Below, in pieces: positions 36,092 to 44,424 of a stretch of 64,000 bases of DNA. Positions within the stretch are counted from its first letter, which is position 1. Each line of letters starts with the position of its first letter. Both the position numbers and the translations under genes were made by a program. The stretch lies in the NCBI RefSeq assembly GCF_900141995.1, contig NZ_FQZA01000011.1, positions 58,664-122,663 on the forward strand, given 5' to 3'. Source of the DNA: Palleronia salina. Its GTDB lineage: Bacteria > Pseudomonadota > Alphaproteobacteria > Rhodobacterales > Rhodobacteraceae. A model generated the notes under the pieces. That model did not search any database, was not told the origin of the DNA, and worked only from the letters and a program-made list of their open reading frames with translations.

Positions 36092-36943
36092 ATGTCCGAC
36101 GCCCAGACCCTGAACCGCGCCGCCAACGACCAGCCGACCGACGACGCGCTGCTCGAGGTGCGCAATATCGAGGTGATCTACAACTCGGTCATCCTGGTGC
36201 TGAAGGGCGTCAGCCTGAAGGTGCCGAAGGGCGGGATCACCGCGCTTCTGGGCGGCAACGGCGCGGGCAAGACCACCACGCTGAAGGCGATCTCGAACCT
36301 GCTGAAATCCGAACGGGGCGAGGTCACGAAGGGCCAGATCCTGTATCGGGGCGAGCGGGTGCAGGACATGCTGCCCTCGGACCTGGTCAAGCGTGGCGTC
36401 ATCCAGGTGATGGAAGGGCGCCACTGCTTCGAGCACCTGACCATCGAGGAAAACCTGATGACCGGCGCCTATACCCGTGGCGACGGGCGCGCGAAGGTCG
36501 AGGAGGACCTGGAACTGGTCTATACCTATTTCCCGCGCCTGAAGGAGCGGCGGAAGAGCCAGGCCGGCTATACCTCGGGCGGCGAGCAGCAGATGTGCGC
36601 CATCGGCCGGGCGCTGATGTCGCGGCCCGAGACGATCCTGCTGGACGAGCCGTCCATGGGGCTTGCGCCCCAGCTGGTCGAGGAGATCTTCGGTATCGTG
36701 AAGGATCTGAACGAGCGCGAGGGCGTGAGCTTCCTTCTGGCCGAGCAGAACACCAACGTCGCGCTGCGCTTCGCCCACCAGGGCTACATCCTAGAGTCGG
36801 GGCGCGTCGTGATGGACGGCAAGGCGTCGGACCTGCGCGAGAACCCGGATGTGAAGGAATTCTACCTCGGCATGTCCGACGAAGGGCGCAAGTCGTTCCG
36901 CGACACGCGGTCCTACCGCCGCCGCAAGCGCTGGCTGTCGTGA
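36092..36943 (+). CDS. Branched-chain-amino-acid-type ABC transporter ATP-binding protein (LivF-like)
   Basis: A 283-residue ATPase. Walker A GGNGAGKTTTLKAISNL, the GVIQVMEGRHCFEHLTIEENL stretch typical of LivF, signature SGGEQQMCAIGRALM, Walker B ILLDEPSMGLAP and the switch region LLAEQNTNVALR are all visible. It is slightly longer than E. coli LivF because of an N-terminal extension and a basic C-terminal tail (SYRRRKRWLS). ATG 36092 is supported by the AGAAGG upstream. It pairs with LivG. Confidence 0.94.
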   Translation: MSDAQTLNRAANDQPTDDALLEVRNIEVIYNSVILVLKGVSLKVPKGGITALLGGNGAGKTTTLKAISNLLKSERGEVTKGQILYRGERVQDMLPSDLVKRGVIQVMEGRHCFEHLTIEENLMTGAYTRGDGRAKVEEDLELVYTYFPRLKERRKSQAGYTSGGEQQMCAIGRALMSRPETILLDEPSMGLAPQLVEEIFGIVKDLNEREGVSFLLAEQNTNVALRFAHQGYILESGRVVMDGKASDLRENPDVKEFYLGMSDEGRKSFRDTRSYRRRKRWLS

Positions 36944-36944
36944 G

Positions 36945-36967
36945 GGTCGGGGGCGCGCCCCCCGACC
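36945..36967 (+). terminator. Hairpin after livF
   Basis: Perfect 9-bp stem GGTCGGGGG / CCCCCGACC with loop CGCGC, starting two bases after the livF stop codon. It is followed by TGCAAAAGG and then repeat copy 3. Confidence 0.65.
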
Positions 36968-36973
36968 TGCAAA

Positions 36974-36995
36974 AGGTATTTTCGGAAAGATGAAG
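36974..36995 (+). repeat. Dispersed 22-bp intergenic repeat, copy 3
   Basis: AGGTATTT, TC, then GGAAAGATGAAG, directly downstream of the livF hairpin and before the second CoA ligase gene. Same orientation on the plus strand as copies 1 and 2. Confidence 0.8.
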
Positions 36996-37072
36996 GCAGG
37001 GGCGGGCGCGTTATCGGATAACGGTGGCGCGTCTTTGGCTTTCGGGCGCCCTCGGACCATGTGGAGGAGACG

Positions 37073-38284
37073 ATGATGAGCGATCTGGAATTCAGGAGCG
37101 TGGAGGCGCGCGCCGCCGACCTGGCCGAGGCCCTGCCGGCGCAAATCGCGCGGGCGCAGGCATTGCCGGGCAACGGCGCGTTGGCCGATGTGGCCGCGGC
37201 TGGGGTGACCGATGCGGCGGCGCTCGCCGCGCTGCCGGTCCTGCGCAAGGCCGACCTGGTTGCCGCCCAGCAAGCCGCGCCACCGCTGGGGGGATATGCG
37301 GCGCCGCTCGACCGTTTTACCCACGTGTTCCAGTCGCCGGGCCCGATCTACGAGCCCGGGCGCATCGACGGCGACTGGTTCCGCCTCGGCCGGTTCCTGC
37401 GCGCCTGCGGTGTCGGCGCGGGCGACGTGGTGCAGAACTGCTTCGGCTACCACCTGACGCCCGCGGGCATGATGTTCGAATCCGGTGCGCGGGCCGTGGG
37501 TGCCGTCGTCCTGCCGGCCGGGACCGGCCAGACCGAGCTGCAAGTCCGCGCCGCCGCGCAGATGGGCGTCACCACCTATGCCGGCACGCCGGATTACCTG
37601 AAAGTGCTTCTCGACAAGGCTGACGCGCTGGGCCTGCATCTCGGGATCGACAAGGCCGCCGTGTCGGGCGGTGCGCTGTTCCCGTCCCTGCGCGAGGCCT
37701 ATGCCGAGCGGGGGATCGCCTGCCTGCAGTGCTATGCCACGGCGGACCTGGGCAACATCGCCTACGAGAGCCCGGCCATGGAGGGGATGATCGTGGACGA
37801 GGGCGTGATCGTCGAGATCGTCACCCCCGGCACCGGCGACCCGGTGCCCGAGGGCGAGGTGGGCGAGGTCGTGGTGACCACGCTGAACCCCGATTACCCG
37901 CTGATCCGCTTCGCCACCGGCGACCTGTCGGCGGTTCTGCCGGGGCAAAGCCCCTGTGGTCGTACAAACATGCGCATCAAGGGCTGGATGGGCCGCGCGG
38001 ACCAGACCGCCAAGATCAAGGGCATGTTCGTCCGCCCCGAGCAGGTGGCGCAGCTGGTCGCCAGCCTGCCCGAGGTCGACCGGGCGCGCGTCACGGTCAC
38101 CCGGTCGGGCGATGCCGACGCGATGGAAGTCGCGCTCGAGACCGCCGAGCCGCGCGAGACCGCCACCTACGAGGCGGCGCTGCGCGACATCCTGAAACTC
38201 CGCGGGACGGTGCGCATCGCCGCCCCGGGCGACCTGCCGCGCGACGGCAAGGTCATCGACGACAAACGCGACTACGAAGGATAA
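37073..38284 (+). CDS. Phenylacetate-CoA-ligase-like AMP-binding protein
   Basis: A 403-residue ANL ligase of the PaaK group. It has the shortened N-terminus of that group, LPVLRKADLV, QCYATADLGNIAYES (the motif that replaces the usual YGxTE), EVVVTTLNPDYPLIRFATGDLS and the C-terminal KIKGMFVRPEQV, with DGKVIDDKRDY at the end. It should activate an aryl or similar acid. Two ATGs (37073, 37076) follow GGAGGAGACG. It closes the transporter cluster whose first gene encodes a long-chain-type ligase. Confidence 0.9.
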   Translation: MMSDLEFRSVEARAADLAEALPAQIARAQALPGNGALADVAAAGVTDAAALAALPVLRKADLVAAQQAAPPLGGYAAPLDRFTHVFQSPGPIYEPGRIDGDWFRLGRFLRACGVGAGDVVQNCFGYHLTPAGMMFESGARAVGAVVLPAGTGQTELQVRAAAQMGVTTYAGTPDYLKVLLDKADALGLHLGIDKAAVSGGALFPSLREAYAERGIACLQCYATADLGNIAYESPAMEGMIVDEGVIVEIVTPGTGDPVPEGEVGEVVVTTLNPDYPLIRFATGDLSAVLPGQSPCGRTNMRIKGWMGRADQTAKIKGMFVRPEQVAQLVASLPEVDRARVTVTRSGDADAMEVALETAEPRETATYEAALRDILKLRGTVRIAAPGDLPRDGKVIDDKRDYEG

Positions 38285-38287
38285 ACC

Positions 38288-39943
38288 ATGGCCTCCTGGC
38301 GCCTGCTGCCGCTGCTTCTGACCCTTGCCCTCATGTTGCCTGCCGCCCTGCGCGCGCAGGAGACCGGGTTGCTGGTGGGCAATGCCCGCTACGACCTGGC
38401 CGAACCGCTGCGCCGGGGGGACGCCATTCTCGACGCGCGCGACGCGCTGCGGGGCGCGGGGCTGGATCTGCAGGTGCTGGAGGATGCCGACCGGGACAGC
38501 CTGTCCACCGCGCTGCGCCAGCTGGAACAGCAGGGCCGCCGCGCCGACGGTGTGCTGGTCGCGCTGTCGGGGCGCTTCGTCAGCAGCCGGGACGAAAGCT
38601 ATTTCCTGCCCATCGAGGCCCAGGGCGCATCGCTGATCGACACGGCCCTGTCGGCGGTGCCGCTTTCGGCGGTCATGGGGCTTCTATCGAACGCGCCGGG
38701 CCGGGCCGTGCTGGTGCTGGCGACGGATGATCGCGGCACGTCCAGCGGGCTGGGCCTGTCGCCGGGTATCGGGCGGCTGGACATCCCGCAGGGCGTCACC
38801 GTCATCCGCGCCACGCCCACGGCCGCGCGGGACATCCTGCGCGACACGCTGGCCCGGCCGGGCGCCGGCATCTCGGCAGGCGTCGAGGACGCGGGCGGCA
38901 CGGTGCAGGGCTTCGCGCCCGGTGGGCTGTCCTTCCTGCCCGAGCGGGCCAGCCGCACCATCTCGATCCCGCCCGCGCAACAGGGCCCCAGCCCGGCCGA
39001 GCGCGACCTGTGGGAGCAGGCCCAGCGCGCCGACAGTGAGGAAGGGTTCATCGAGTACCTGATGGCCTACCCGGGCGGCGCCTTCGTCGACCGCGCCGAG
39101 GACCGGCTGGACGACATCCGCAACGACCCCGACCGCCTGGCCCGCCGGGCCGAGGACGCGCTGGGCCTGAGCGCGTCCGAGCGGCAGGCGATCCAGCGGG
39201 ATCTCGTTCTTCTGGGCTACGACACGCGGGGCATCGACGGCGTGTTCGGCCCCGGCACCCGCGGCGCCATCCGCGGCTGGCAGGGCCGCGACGGGCGGGC
39301 GGTGACCGGCTATCTCGATCGCGACCAGATCGCCGCCTTGGACGCGCAGGCCGCCACCCGCGCCGCCGAGCTGGAGGAAGAGTCGCGCCGCCGGGCCGAA
39401 CTGCGCGCCGCCGCCGAAGAGGCCTATTGGGCCGAAACCGGGCAGGGCCGCAGCATCGACGGGTTGGAGGCGTTCCTGTCGCGCTATCCCGACGGCAATT
39501 TCGCGGACGAGGCGCGCCGGCGGCTGGACGACATGCGCGGGGCCGAGGCCGACCGGGCCGAGCGGCAGGCCTGGGAGACCGCCCGCGCGCGTGACAGCGC
39601 GGCGGGCTACGCCGATTTCCTCGACCGTTTCCCGCAGGGCCGGTTCGCCGAGACGGCCCGCAACCGCCTGGACCAGCTGCGCGGGCAGGGGGCGCAGGCG
39701 AATTCCGAGGCGGAAGCGGCCGAGGCGCAGCTGGGGCTGACGTCGATCACCCGGCAGGCCATCGAGCAGCGCCTGGCGGCCGAGGGACTCGATCCCGGCA
39801 GGGTCGACGGGCAGTTCGACGAAAACACGCGCCGCGCGATCCGCCGCTACCAGGCGCAGGTGAGCCTGCCGCAGACGGGATACCTGAACCAGATCACGGT
39901 CGTCCGCCTGCTCGCCGACTCCGTGCGCCGGGTGCTGCAATGA
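38288..39943 (+). CDS. Inactive caspase-fold protein with two peptidoglycan-binding domains
   Basis: A 551-residue protein with a signal peptide (residues 1-23). The first part (about 25-220) resembles the caspase-like fold (GLLVGNARYDLAEPLRRGDAILDARDALRGAG, GVLVALSGRF, SYFLPIEA), but the catalytic His position (SGH in active members) is Arg96 and the protein contains no Cys at all, so it cannot be a peptidase. Two peptidoglycan-binding type 1 repeats follow (about 297-345 and 492-545; GYDTRGIDGVFGPGTRGAIRGWQ and GLDPGRVDGQFDENTRRAIRRYQ), with Arg/Glu-rich helices between. A structural cell-wall role is plausible. It overlaps the next gene by ATGA. Confidence 0.85.
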   Translation: MASWRLLPLLLTLALMLPAALRAQETGLLVGNARYDLAEPLRRGDAILDARDALRGAGLDLQVLEDADRDSLSTALRQLEQQGRRADGVLVALSGRFVSSRDESYFLPIEAQGASLIDTALSAVPLSAVMGLLSNAPGRAVLVLATDDRGTSSGLGLSPGIGRLDIPQGVTVIRATPTAARDILRDTLARPGAGISAGVEDAGGTVQGFAPGGLSFLPERASRTISIPPAQQGPSPAERDLWEQAQRADSEEGFIEYLMAYPGGAFVDRAEDRLDDIRNDPDRLARRAEDALGLSASERQAIQRDLVLLGYDTRGIDGVFGPGTRGAIRGWQGRDGRAVTGYLDRDQIAALDAQAATRAAELEEESRRRAELRAAAEEAYWAETGQGRSIDGLEAFLSRYPDGNFADEARRRLDDMRGAEADRAERQAWETARARDSAAGYADFLDRFPQGRFAETARNRLDQLRGQGAQANSEAEAAEAQLGLTSITRQAIEQRLAAEGLDPGRVDGQFDENTRRAIRRYQAQVSLPQTGYLNQITVVRLLADSVRRVLQ

Positions 39944-40419
39944 CCGGTGAAAGCGATGTGCGCACCGCCGCCGAGGCAATGGAGGACGCCATGCTGCCCC
40001 GCGCGCATGCCGTCCACAGCGACCCCGAGGCCGAGGGCATCGAGGACGCCCCGCTGCCCGCGGCGGTCACCGAGGGACCGCGCAAGGCGAAAAGCGCGGC
40101 GGAATGGGCGTACCAGCGGATGATCCTCTACATCCAGAAGTTCGAGGAGCAGCTGGACGAAACCCACGAGGTCGCCATGGCCTTCGCCGGCGACGCGGCG
40201 GGTGTCATGCGGATCGAGGGGATGGGCTATTTCGACCCGGACATGGTGACGTTCTACGGCACCGACCCGACCGGGGCGCGCACGCAGCTGGTGCAGCATG
40301 TCACCCAGCTGTCGGTCATGCTGCGCGCGTTGCCCAAGGCGCGCGCGGACGCCGCGCCCCGGCGCATCGGCTTCCAACTGGCCGCCGATCTCGGGGCCGC
40401 CGCGCCGGCCGAGGGCTAG
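39940..40419 (+). CDS. DUF6173 family protein
   Basis: A 159-residue soluble protein. After an acidic N-terminus it has a conserved central segment SAAEWAYQRMILYIQKFEEQLDETHEVAMAFAGDAAGVMRIEGMGYFDPDMVTFYGTD, which I recognise as the DUF6173 type found in Rhodobacteraceae; no function is known. It is translationally coupled (ATGA) to the peptidoglycan-binding protein gene. Confidence 0.75.
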   Translation: MTGESDVRTAAEAMEDAMLPRAHAVHSDPEAEGIEDAPLPAAVTEGPRKAKSAAEWAYQRMILYIQKFEEQLDETHEVAMAFAGDAAGVMRIEGMGYFDPDMVTFYGTDPTGARTQLVQHVTQLSVMLRALPKARADAAPRRIGFQLAADLGAAAPAEG

Positions 40420-40515
40420 GTCGGCGGGATCGGTCCGCCGGGACGATTTCGCACCATGACAGCCCGTCGTGAATCGTCTATCACCCTGCCGGTAGCCAAG
40501 AGACGGAGCGCAGAC

Positions 40516-40650
40516 ATGGCCAAACATTCCCACGGTTCGATGGATATTTCCGAGCAGGAGAAGACCTTCAACGGGTTCGTCCGCTGGACCGTCCGCACGG
40601 TGGTGGTGATCATCGTCGCGCTGATCCTCCTGGCCCTGATCAACGGCTGA
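40516..40650 (+). CDS. aa3-type cytochrome c oxidase subunit IV
   Basis: A 44-residue single-span membrane protein. The sequence MAKHSHGSMDISEQEKTF is the signature of the small bacterial aa3 oxidase subunit IV, followed by a membrane helix (VVVIIVALILLALI). It associates with the ccoNO-independent aa3 terminal oxidase in Rhodobacter; other oxidase genes are not in the window. The ATG at 40516 is chosen because of the signature and size; the longer frame from 40456 is not supported. Confidence 0.88.
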   Translation: MAKHSHGSMDISEQEKTFNGFVRWTVRTVVVIIVALILLALING

Positions 40651-40655
40651 TCTCG

Positions 40656-41276
40656 ATGATCCGACAGTTCGTGGCGCTGTGCGCCCTCGCGCTTCTGACC
40701 GCCTGTGGCGGGGCCGACACCTTCGCGCCCGCTCCCATGGTCGAGGTCCAGCGGCGTGCCTACGTCCACGACGGCCCGGCCGAGATCACGCTCTACACCG
40801 TGATCAAGACCGAGTCCGGCGAAGGCCAGCACACCGCGCTGCTGATCAACGGCTCGCAGCGGGTTCTGTGGGATCCGGCCGGGTCATTCCGACATCCGCA
40901 CGTGCCCGAGCGGGGCGACCTGCATTACGGGATCACCGAGCGGATCCGGAAGGTCTATGTCGACTATCACGTGCGTGACACGCACCACGTCATTGCGCAG
41001 ACCAAGTCGGTGTCTCTGGCCCAAGCCGACCGCCTGATCGCGCTGGCCGCCGCCCACGGTTCGGCCAACCGGGCCACCTGCGCCCGCTCGACCAGCGGGA
41101 TGCTGCGCGAGGTTGGTTTCGACGTAGGCTCGACCTGGTTCCCCAACGCGCTGCGGGACGATTTCGGCGCGCTTCCGGGCGTGACCTCGTTCCGGTCGGA
41201 CCAAAGCAACGTGGACACCAGCCACGGCGTGACCTTCGACCCCGACTTCCAGCCGCCCGAGAACTTCTTCCTCTGA
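40656..41276 (+). CDS. Conserved lipoprotein (NlpC-like appearance)
   Basis: A 206-residue lipoprotein with lipobox LTAC (lipidated Cys at 17). The mature region contains HTALLINGSQRVLWDPAGSFRHPHVPERGDLHYG, later ATCARSTSGMLREVG with a Cys, and a His-rich middle, which recalls the Cys/His layout of NlpC/P60-type peptidases in a permuted order. I cannot assign activity. It follows the oxidase subunit by 5 bases. Confidence 0.75.
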   Translation: MIRQFVALCALALLTACGGADTFAPAPMVEVQRRAYVHDGPAEITLYTVIKTESGEGQHTALLINGSQRVLWDPAGSFRHPHVPERGDLHYGITERIRKVYVDYHVRDTHHVIAQTKSVSLAQADRLIALAAAHGSANRATCARSTSGMLREVGFDVGSTWFPNALRDDFGALPGVTSFRSDQSNVDTSHGVTFDPDFQPPENFFL

Positions 41277-41285
41277 TCCGCTAGT

Positions 41286-41310
41286 GGCTGACCGGCTCTG
41301 TCGGTCAGCC
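41286..41310. terminator. Bidirectional terminator candidate
   Basis: Perfect 9-bp stem GGCTGACCG / CGGTCAGCC with loop GCTCTGT between two convergent genes; the 3' arm overlaps the azlD stop codon. Suited to end both transcripts. Confidence 0.65.
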
Positions 41311-41628
41311 CAGCAACCACAGGAAGGTATAAAGCGACGCTGCCCCGGCCGCGATCGCGGCCAGCATGTTGCGGGTGACCAGCGCCACGCCCAGCGTGAA
41401 CAGCGCGGCCAGACCCCGGGCCGGGTCGAACTGCCCGTCGGTCGCCGCGGGCGACAGCACCAGCGGCGCGATGATGCCCGGGAACAGCGCGACCGGGGTA
41501 TAGCGCAGCAGGCGCAGCACGAATTCCGGCAGGCGGCGCGACCCGATCAGCCCCAGGAAGGAAAAGCGGATCAGGTACGTACCGGCGCCCAGCGCGAGGA
41601 TGACGATCCAGACTTCGGCGCCGTTCAT
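41305..41628 (-). CDS. azlD: AzlD family branched-chain amino acid transport protein
   Basis: A 107-residue membrane protein with four hydrophobic segments; RLPEFVLRLLRYTPVALFPGIIAPLVLS is the AzlD signature. It works with AzlC as a two-component exporter of branched-chain amino acids or analogues. It overlaps azlC by ATGA and lies convergent to the lipoprotein gene. Confidence 0.92.
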   Translation of the reverse strand: MNGAEVWIVILALGAGTYLIRFSFLGLIGSRRLPEFVLRLLRYTPVALFPGIIAPLVLSPAATDGQFDPARGLAALFTLGVALVTRNMLAAIAAGAASLYTFLWLLG

Positions 41629-42332
41629 GCCCGCCGCTCCGACCAGGTTTCGATCAGCGCGCCGGTGACCATGGCCGCCCCACCGGCCAGAAGCAGACCC
41701 ACGCCCGCCGGCAGGCCGGCGAAGGCCAGGCTCAGCGCGATGCTGACCAGCGCCGCGCCCACATGGGCGAGCGTCCGCAGCATCGGCCCCAGCATGGCAA
41801 TGAAGGTCAGCGGCAGCGCGAAATCCAGCGCCCAGGCCTCGGGAATGCTCGCGCCCAGCAGGGCGCCCGCCAGCGACGACACGTACCAGAGCGGAACGAT
41901 GGGCGTCGCGATGCCGAAGAACAGCGCGAGCTTGGCGCGCAGGTCCATCTCCGGCCGCTGATCATAGGTCGCGCTGGCCGCCGCGAAGGTCTGGTCCACC
42001 AGCAGGTAGGCGGCGCAGGCTCGCTGCCCCAGCGGCGCGGCCCCCAGGTGCGGCACCAGCGCGGCCGAGTACATCGCCATCCGCAGGTTCACCGCCAGCG
42101 CGGTCACGATCACCAGCCAGGTCGCCGCGTCCTCGCCCATCAGCGACAGGGCGGTGAACTGCGCCGCGCCCGCGATGACCAGCGCCGAGAATCCCATGGT
42201 CGCCCACAGGTTTAGCCCGGCCTCGGTCGCCACCACGCCGAACAGCGCGCCGAAGGGCACGATGACCAGGATGAAGGGCAGCCCGAGCAAAACACCTTGC
42301 CCGAAGGCCGATTTCGCGGTGGTGGCGCCCAT
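41625..42332 (-). CDS. azlC: AzlC family ABC-independent amino acid permease
   Basis: A 235-residue integral membrane protein with the AzlC motifs GVLLGLPFILVIVPFGALFGVVATEAGL, FAGAAQFTALSLM-type (IAGAAQFTALSLMGED) and LRMAMYSAALVPHL. It is the large subunit of the AzlCD exporter. It is divergent from fdhD, with a 49-base intergenic region. Confidence 0.93.
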   Translation of the reverse strand: MGATTAKSAFGQGVLLGLPFILVIVPFGALFGVVATEAGLNLWATMGFSALVIAGAAQFTALSLMGEDAATWLVIVTALAVNLRMAMYSAALVPHLGAAPLGQRACAAYLLVDQTFAAASATYDQRPEMDLRAKLALFFGIATPIVPLWYVSSLAGALLGASIPEAWALDFALPLTFIAMLGPMLRTLAHVGAALVSIALSLAFAGLPAGVGLLLAGGAAMVTGALIETWSERRA

Positions 42333-42381
42333 GCGGACCTCTTATCCTGATCGTCCAAACGAAAGGGGAATTGGCCCGGAC

Positions 42382-43287
42382 ATGCGCGAAGATCAAATGA
42401 CATCTGGTGATGGCGGCTATCTCATCGCACCCGACCCCGATGCCGTGCGGCTGACCCGTGCTGTACGCGGCGTCGATCACGAGGGCCGCGAGCAGGACAT
42501 CGCGGTTGTCGAGGAACGGCCGCTGACCATTTACCTCAACGGGCAGGAGATCGTGACCGCCATGACCATCGGGGACTACCCCGAGTACCTGGCGCTGGGA
42601 TTCCTGCGCAACCAGGGCATGCTGCGCGACGGCGAGGCGGTTACCGGCGTCGATTACGACGACGAGCTCGAGGTCGTCGTGGTGCGCACCGACCGGCCCA
42701 CCGATCACGAGGAAAAGCTGAAGAAGAAGACCCGCACCAGCGGCTGTGCCGTGGGGACCGTGTTCGGCGACATGATGGAGGGGCTCGAAGGGCTGCGCCT
42801 GCCGCAGGCCGAGGTGCGGACAAGCTGGCTCTATGCGCTGGCCGACCGGATCAATCGCACCCCCTCGCTTTACCTCACGGCGGGGGCGATCCACGGCACG
42901 GTGCTGTGCCGGCAGGACCGACCGCTGGTCTACATGGAGGACGTGGGCCGCCACAACGCGGTGGACAAGGTGGCGGGCTGGATGCTGCGCGAGGGCGCGG
43001 ACCCGGCCGACAAGATCCTCTACACCACCGGGCGGCTGACCTCCGAGATGGTGATCAAGTGCGCCCACATGGGCATCCCGGTGCTGGCCTCGCGCTCGGG
43101 CTTCACGGCCTGGGGCGTCGAGATCGCGCAGCAGGTGGGGCTGACCCTCATCGGCCGGATGCGCGGCCGCCGCTTCATGTGCCTCGCGGGCGAGGATCGG
43201 CTGGTCCGCGATGCCGACGCCGCCGGTCCCGACGAGGATCGCCGCCACCAGCGCAAGGGCCGCGACCTGTCGGAGGAGAAAACGTGA
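42382..43287 (+). CDS. fdhD: Formate dehydrogenase accessory sulfurtransferase FdhD
   Basis: Passes sulfur to the molybdenum cofactor of formate dehydrogenase and binds bis-MGD. The 301-residue protein has ERPLTIYLNGQEIVTAMTIGDYPEYLALGFLRNQG, TSGCAVGTVFGD and YMEDVGRHNAVDKVAG. In E. coli the loop at TSGC carries a CxxC pair; here only the first Cys is present (GCAVG). ATG 42382 was chosen; ATG 42397 is possible. It starts the cofactor operon and its likely target is the formate dehydrogenase at 23566. Confidence 0.94.
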   Translation: MREDQMTSGDGGYLIAPDPDAVRLTRAVRGVDHEGREQDIAVVEERPLTIYLNGQEIVTAMTIGDYPEYLALGFLRNQGMLRDGEAVTGVDYDDELEVVVVRTDRPTDHEEKLKKKTRTSGCAVGTVFGDMMEGLEGLRLPQAEVRTSWLYALADRINRTPSLYLTAGAIHGTVLCRQDRPLVYMEDVGRHNAVDKVAGWMLREGADPADKILYTTGRLTSEMVIKCAHMGIPVLASRSGFTAWGVEIAQQVGLTLIGRMRGRRFMCLAGEDRLVRDADAAGPDEDRRHQRKGRDLSEEKT

Positions 43288-43330
43288 GCTTCTGCCAGGG
43301 TATCTTGCCTGACCGCGCCGGAGCGATCCG

Positions 43331-43933
43331 TTGACCGCGCCCCTCGGCGTCATTCTCGCGGGCGGGCAGGCCACGCGCATGGGTGGGGGCGACAAGGGCC
43401 TTCTGTCACTGGGCGACCGCAGCATCCTGGACGAGGTGATCGCCCGGCTGGCGCCGCAGGTTTCCGGGATGGCGCTGAACGCCAACGGGGACGCGGCGCG
43501 GTTTGCCGACCTTCGCCTTCCGGTCCTGCCCGACAGCGTGGCAGGGCATCCCGGGCCGCTGGCGGGTGTTCTCGCCGGGCTCGACTGGGCGGCGGGACAG
43601 GGGGCCGACCGGATCGTGACCGTGGCCGCCGACACGCCGTTCTTCCCGCGCGACCTCGTGGCGCGGCTCGCGGCGGCAGCGGAAGACGTGCCCATCGCGT
43701 TGGCCGCCACGCGCGAGGGCGACCGCGTCTATCGCCACCCCACCTTCGGGCTCTGGCCCGTTGCCCTGCGCGACGACCTGCGTGCGGCGCTGGCGGATGG
43801 CGTGCGCAAGGTCGTCATGTGGACCGACCGGCACGGTTGCGGACAGGCGCTGTTCCCGACCGATGGCTGCGATCCTTTCTTCAACGTGAACACACCCGAC
43901 GACCTGGAGCAGGCCCGCGAGATGGCATCTTGA
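43331..43933 (+). CDS. mobA: Molybdenum cofactor guanylyltransferase MobA
   Basis: Joins GMP to Mo-molybdopterin to form the MGD cofactor needed by formate dehydrogenase. The 200-residue protein has the nucleotide-binding motif VILAGGQATRMGGGDKGLLSLG and later VTVAADTPFFP with the Asp-containing site. The start is TTG: an in-frame stop lies seven codons upstream and no ATG or GTG lies between it and the LAGG motif; GGAG is suitably placed. It lies 43 bases after fdhD and overlaps mobB. Confidence 0.93.
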   Translation: MTAPLGVILAGGQATRMGGGDKGLLSLGDRSILDEVIARLAPQVSGMALNANGDAARFADLRLPVLPDSVAGHPGPLAGVLAGLDWAAGQGADRIVTVAADTPFFPRDLVARLAAAAEDVPIALAATREGDRVYRHPTFGLWPVALRDDLRAALADGVRKVVMWTDRHGCGQALFPTDGCDPFFNVNTPDDLEQAREMAS

Positions 43934-44424
43934 AACTCTACGGCATCACCGGATGGAAGAACGCGGGCAAGACCGGGTTGATGGAGCGGCTGGTGGCCGA
44001 GTTCACCGCCCGCGGCCACACGGTCTCGACCCTGAAACACGCCCATCACAGTTTCGACGTCGATCATCCGGGACGCGACAGCCACCGCCACCGCGAGGCC
44101 GGCGCGCAGCAGGTGCTGCTGAGTTCGGGCACGCGCTGGGCGCTCATGTCCGAGCTGCGCGGCGCGCCCGAACCGCCGATGGAAGAGCTGCTGGCCAAGC
44201 TCGCGCCCGTGGACCTGGTGCTGGTGGAGGGCTGGAAGCGCGACAGCCACCCCAAGGTCGAGGCGTGGCGGCCCGAGCCGGGCAACCCGCTGATCGCGCC
44301 CGGCGACCCCACCATCCGCGCCGTGGCCGCGGGCGGCCCGGTCGAGCTGACGGACCGGCCGGTGTTCGATCTGAACGACACCGCCGCCATCGCCGATTTC
44401 ATGGCGGGCGAGGTGGGGCTTTGA
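43930..44424 (+). CDS. mobB: Molybdopterin-guanine dinucleotide biosynthesis protein MobB
   Basis: A 164-residue P-loop protein (GWKNAGKTGLMERLV near residue 8; LVEGWKRDSHPK near 95). MobB assists MGD formation by MobA. The start is TTG, sharing TTGA with the mobA stop codon; the next Met lies after the P-loop, so a non-ATG start is needed. It is coupled to the following fusion gene by another TTGA. Confidence 0.93.
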   Translation: MKLYGITGWKNAGKTGLMERLVAEFTARGHTVSTLKHAHHSFDVDHPGRDSHRHREAGAQQVLLSSGTRWALMSELRGAPEPPMEELLAKLAPVDLVLVEGWKRDSHPKVEAWRPEPGNPLIAPGDPTIRAVAAGGPVELTDRPVFDLNDTAAIADFMAGEVGL

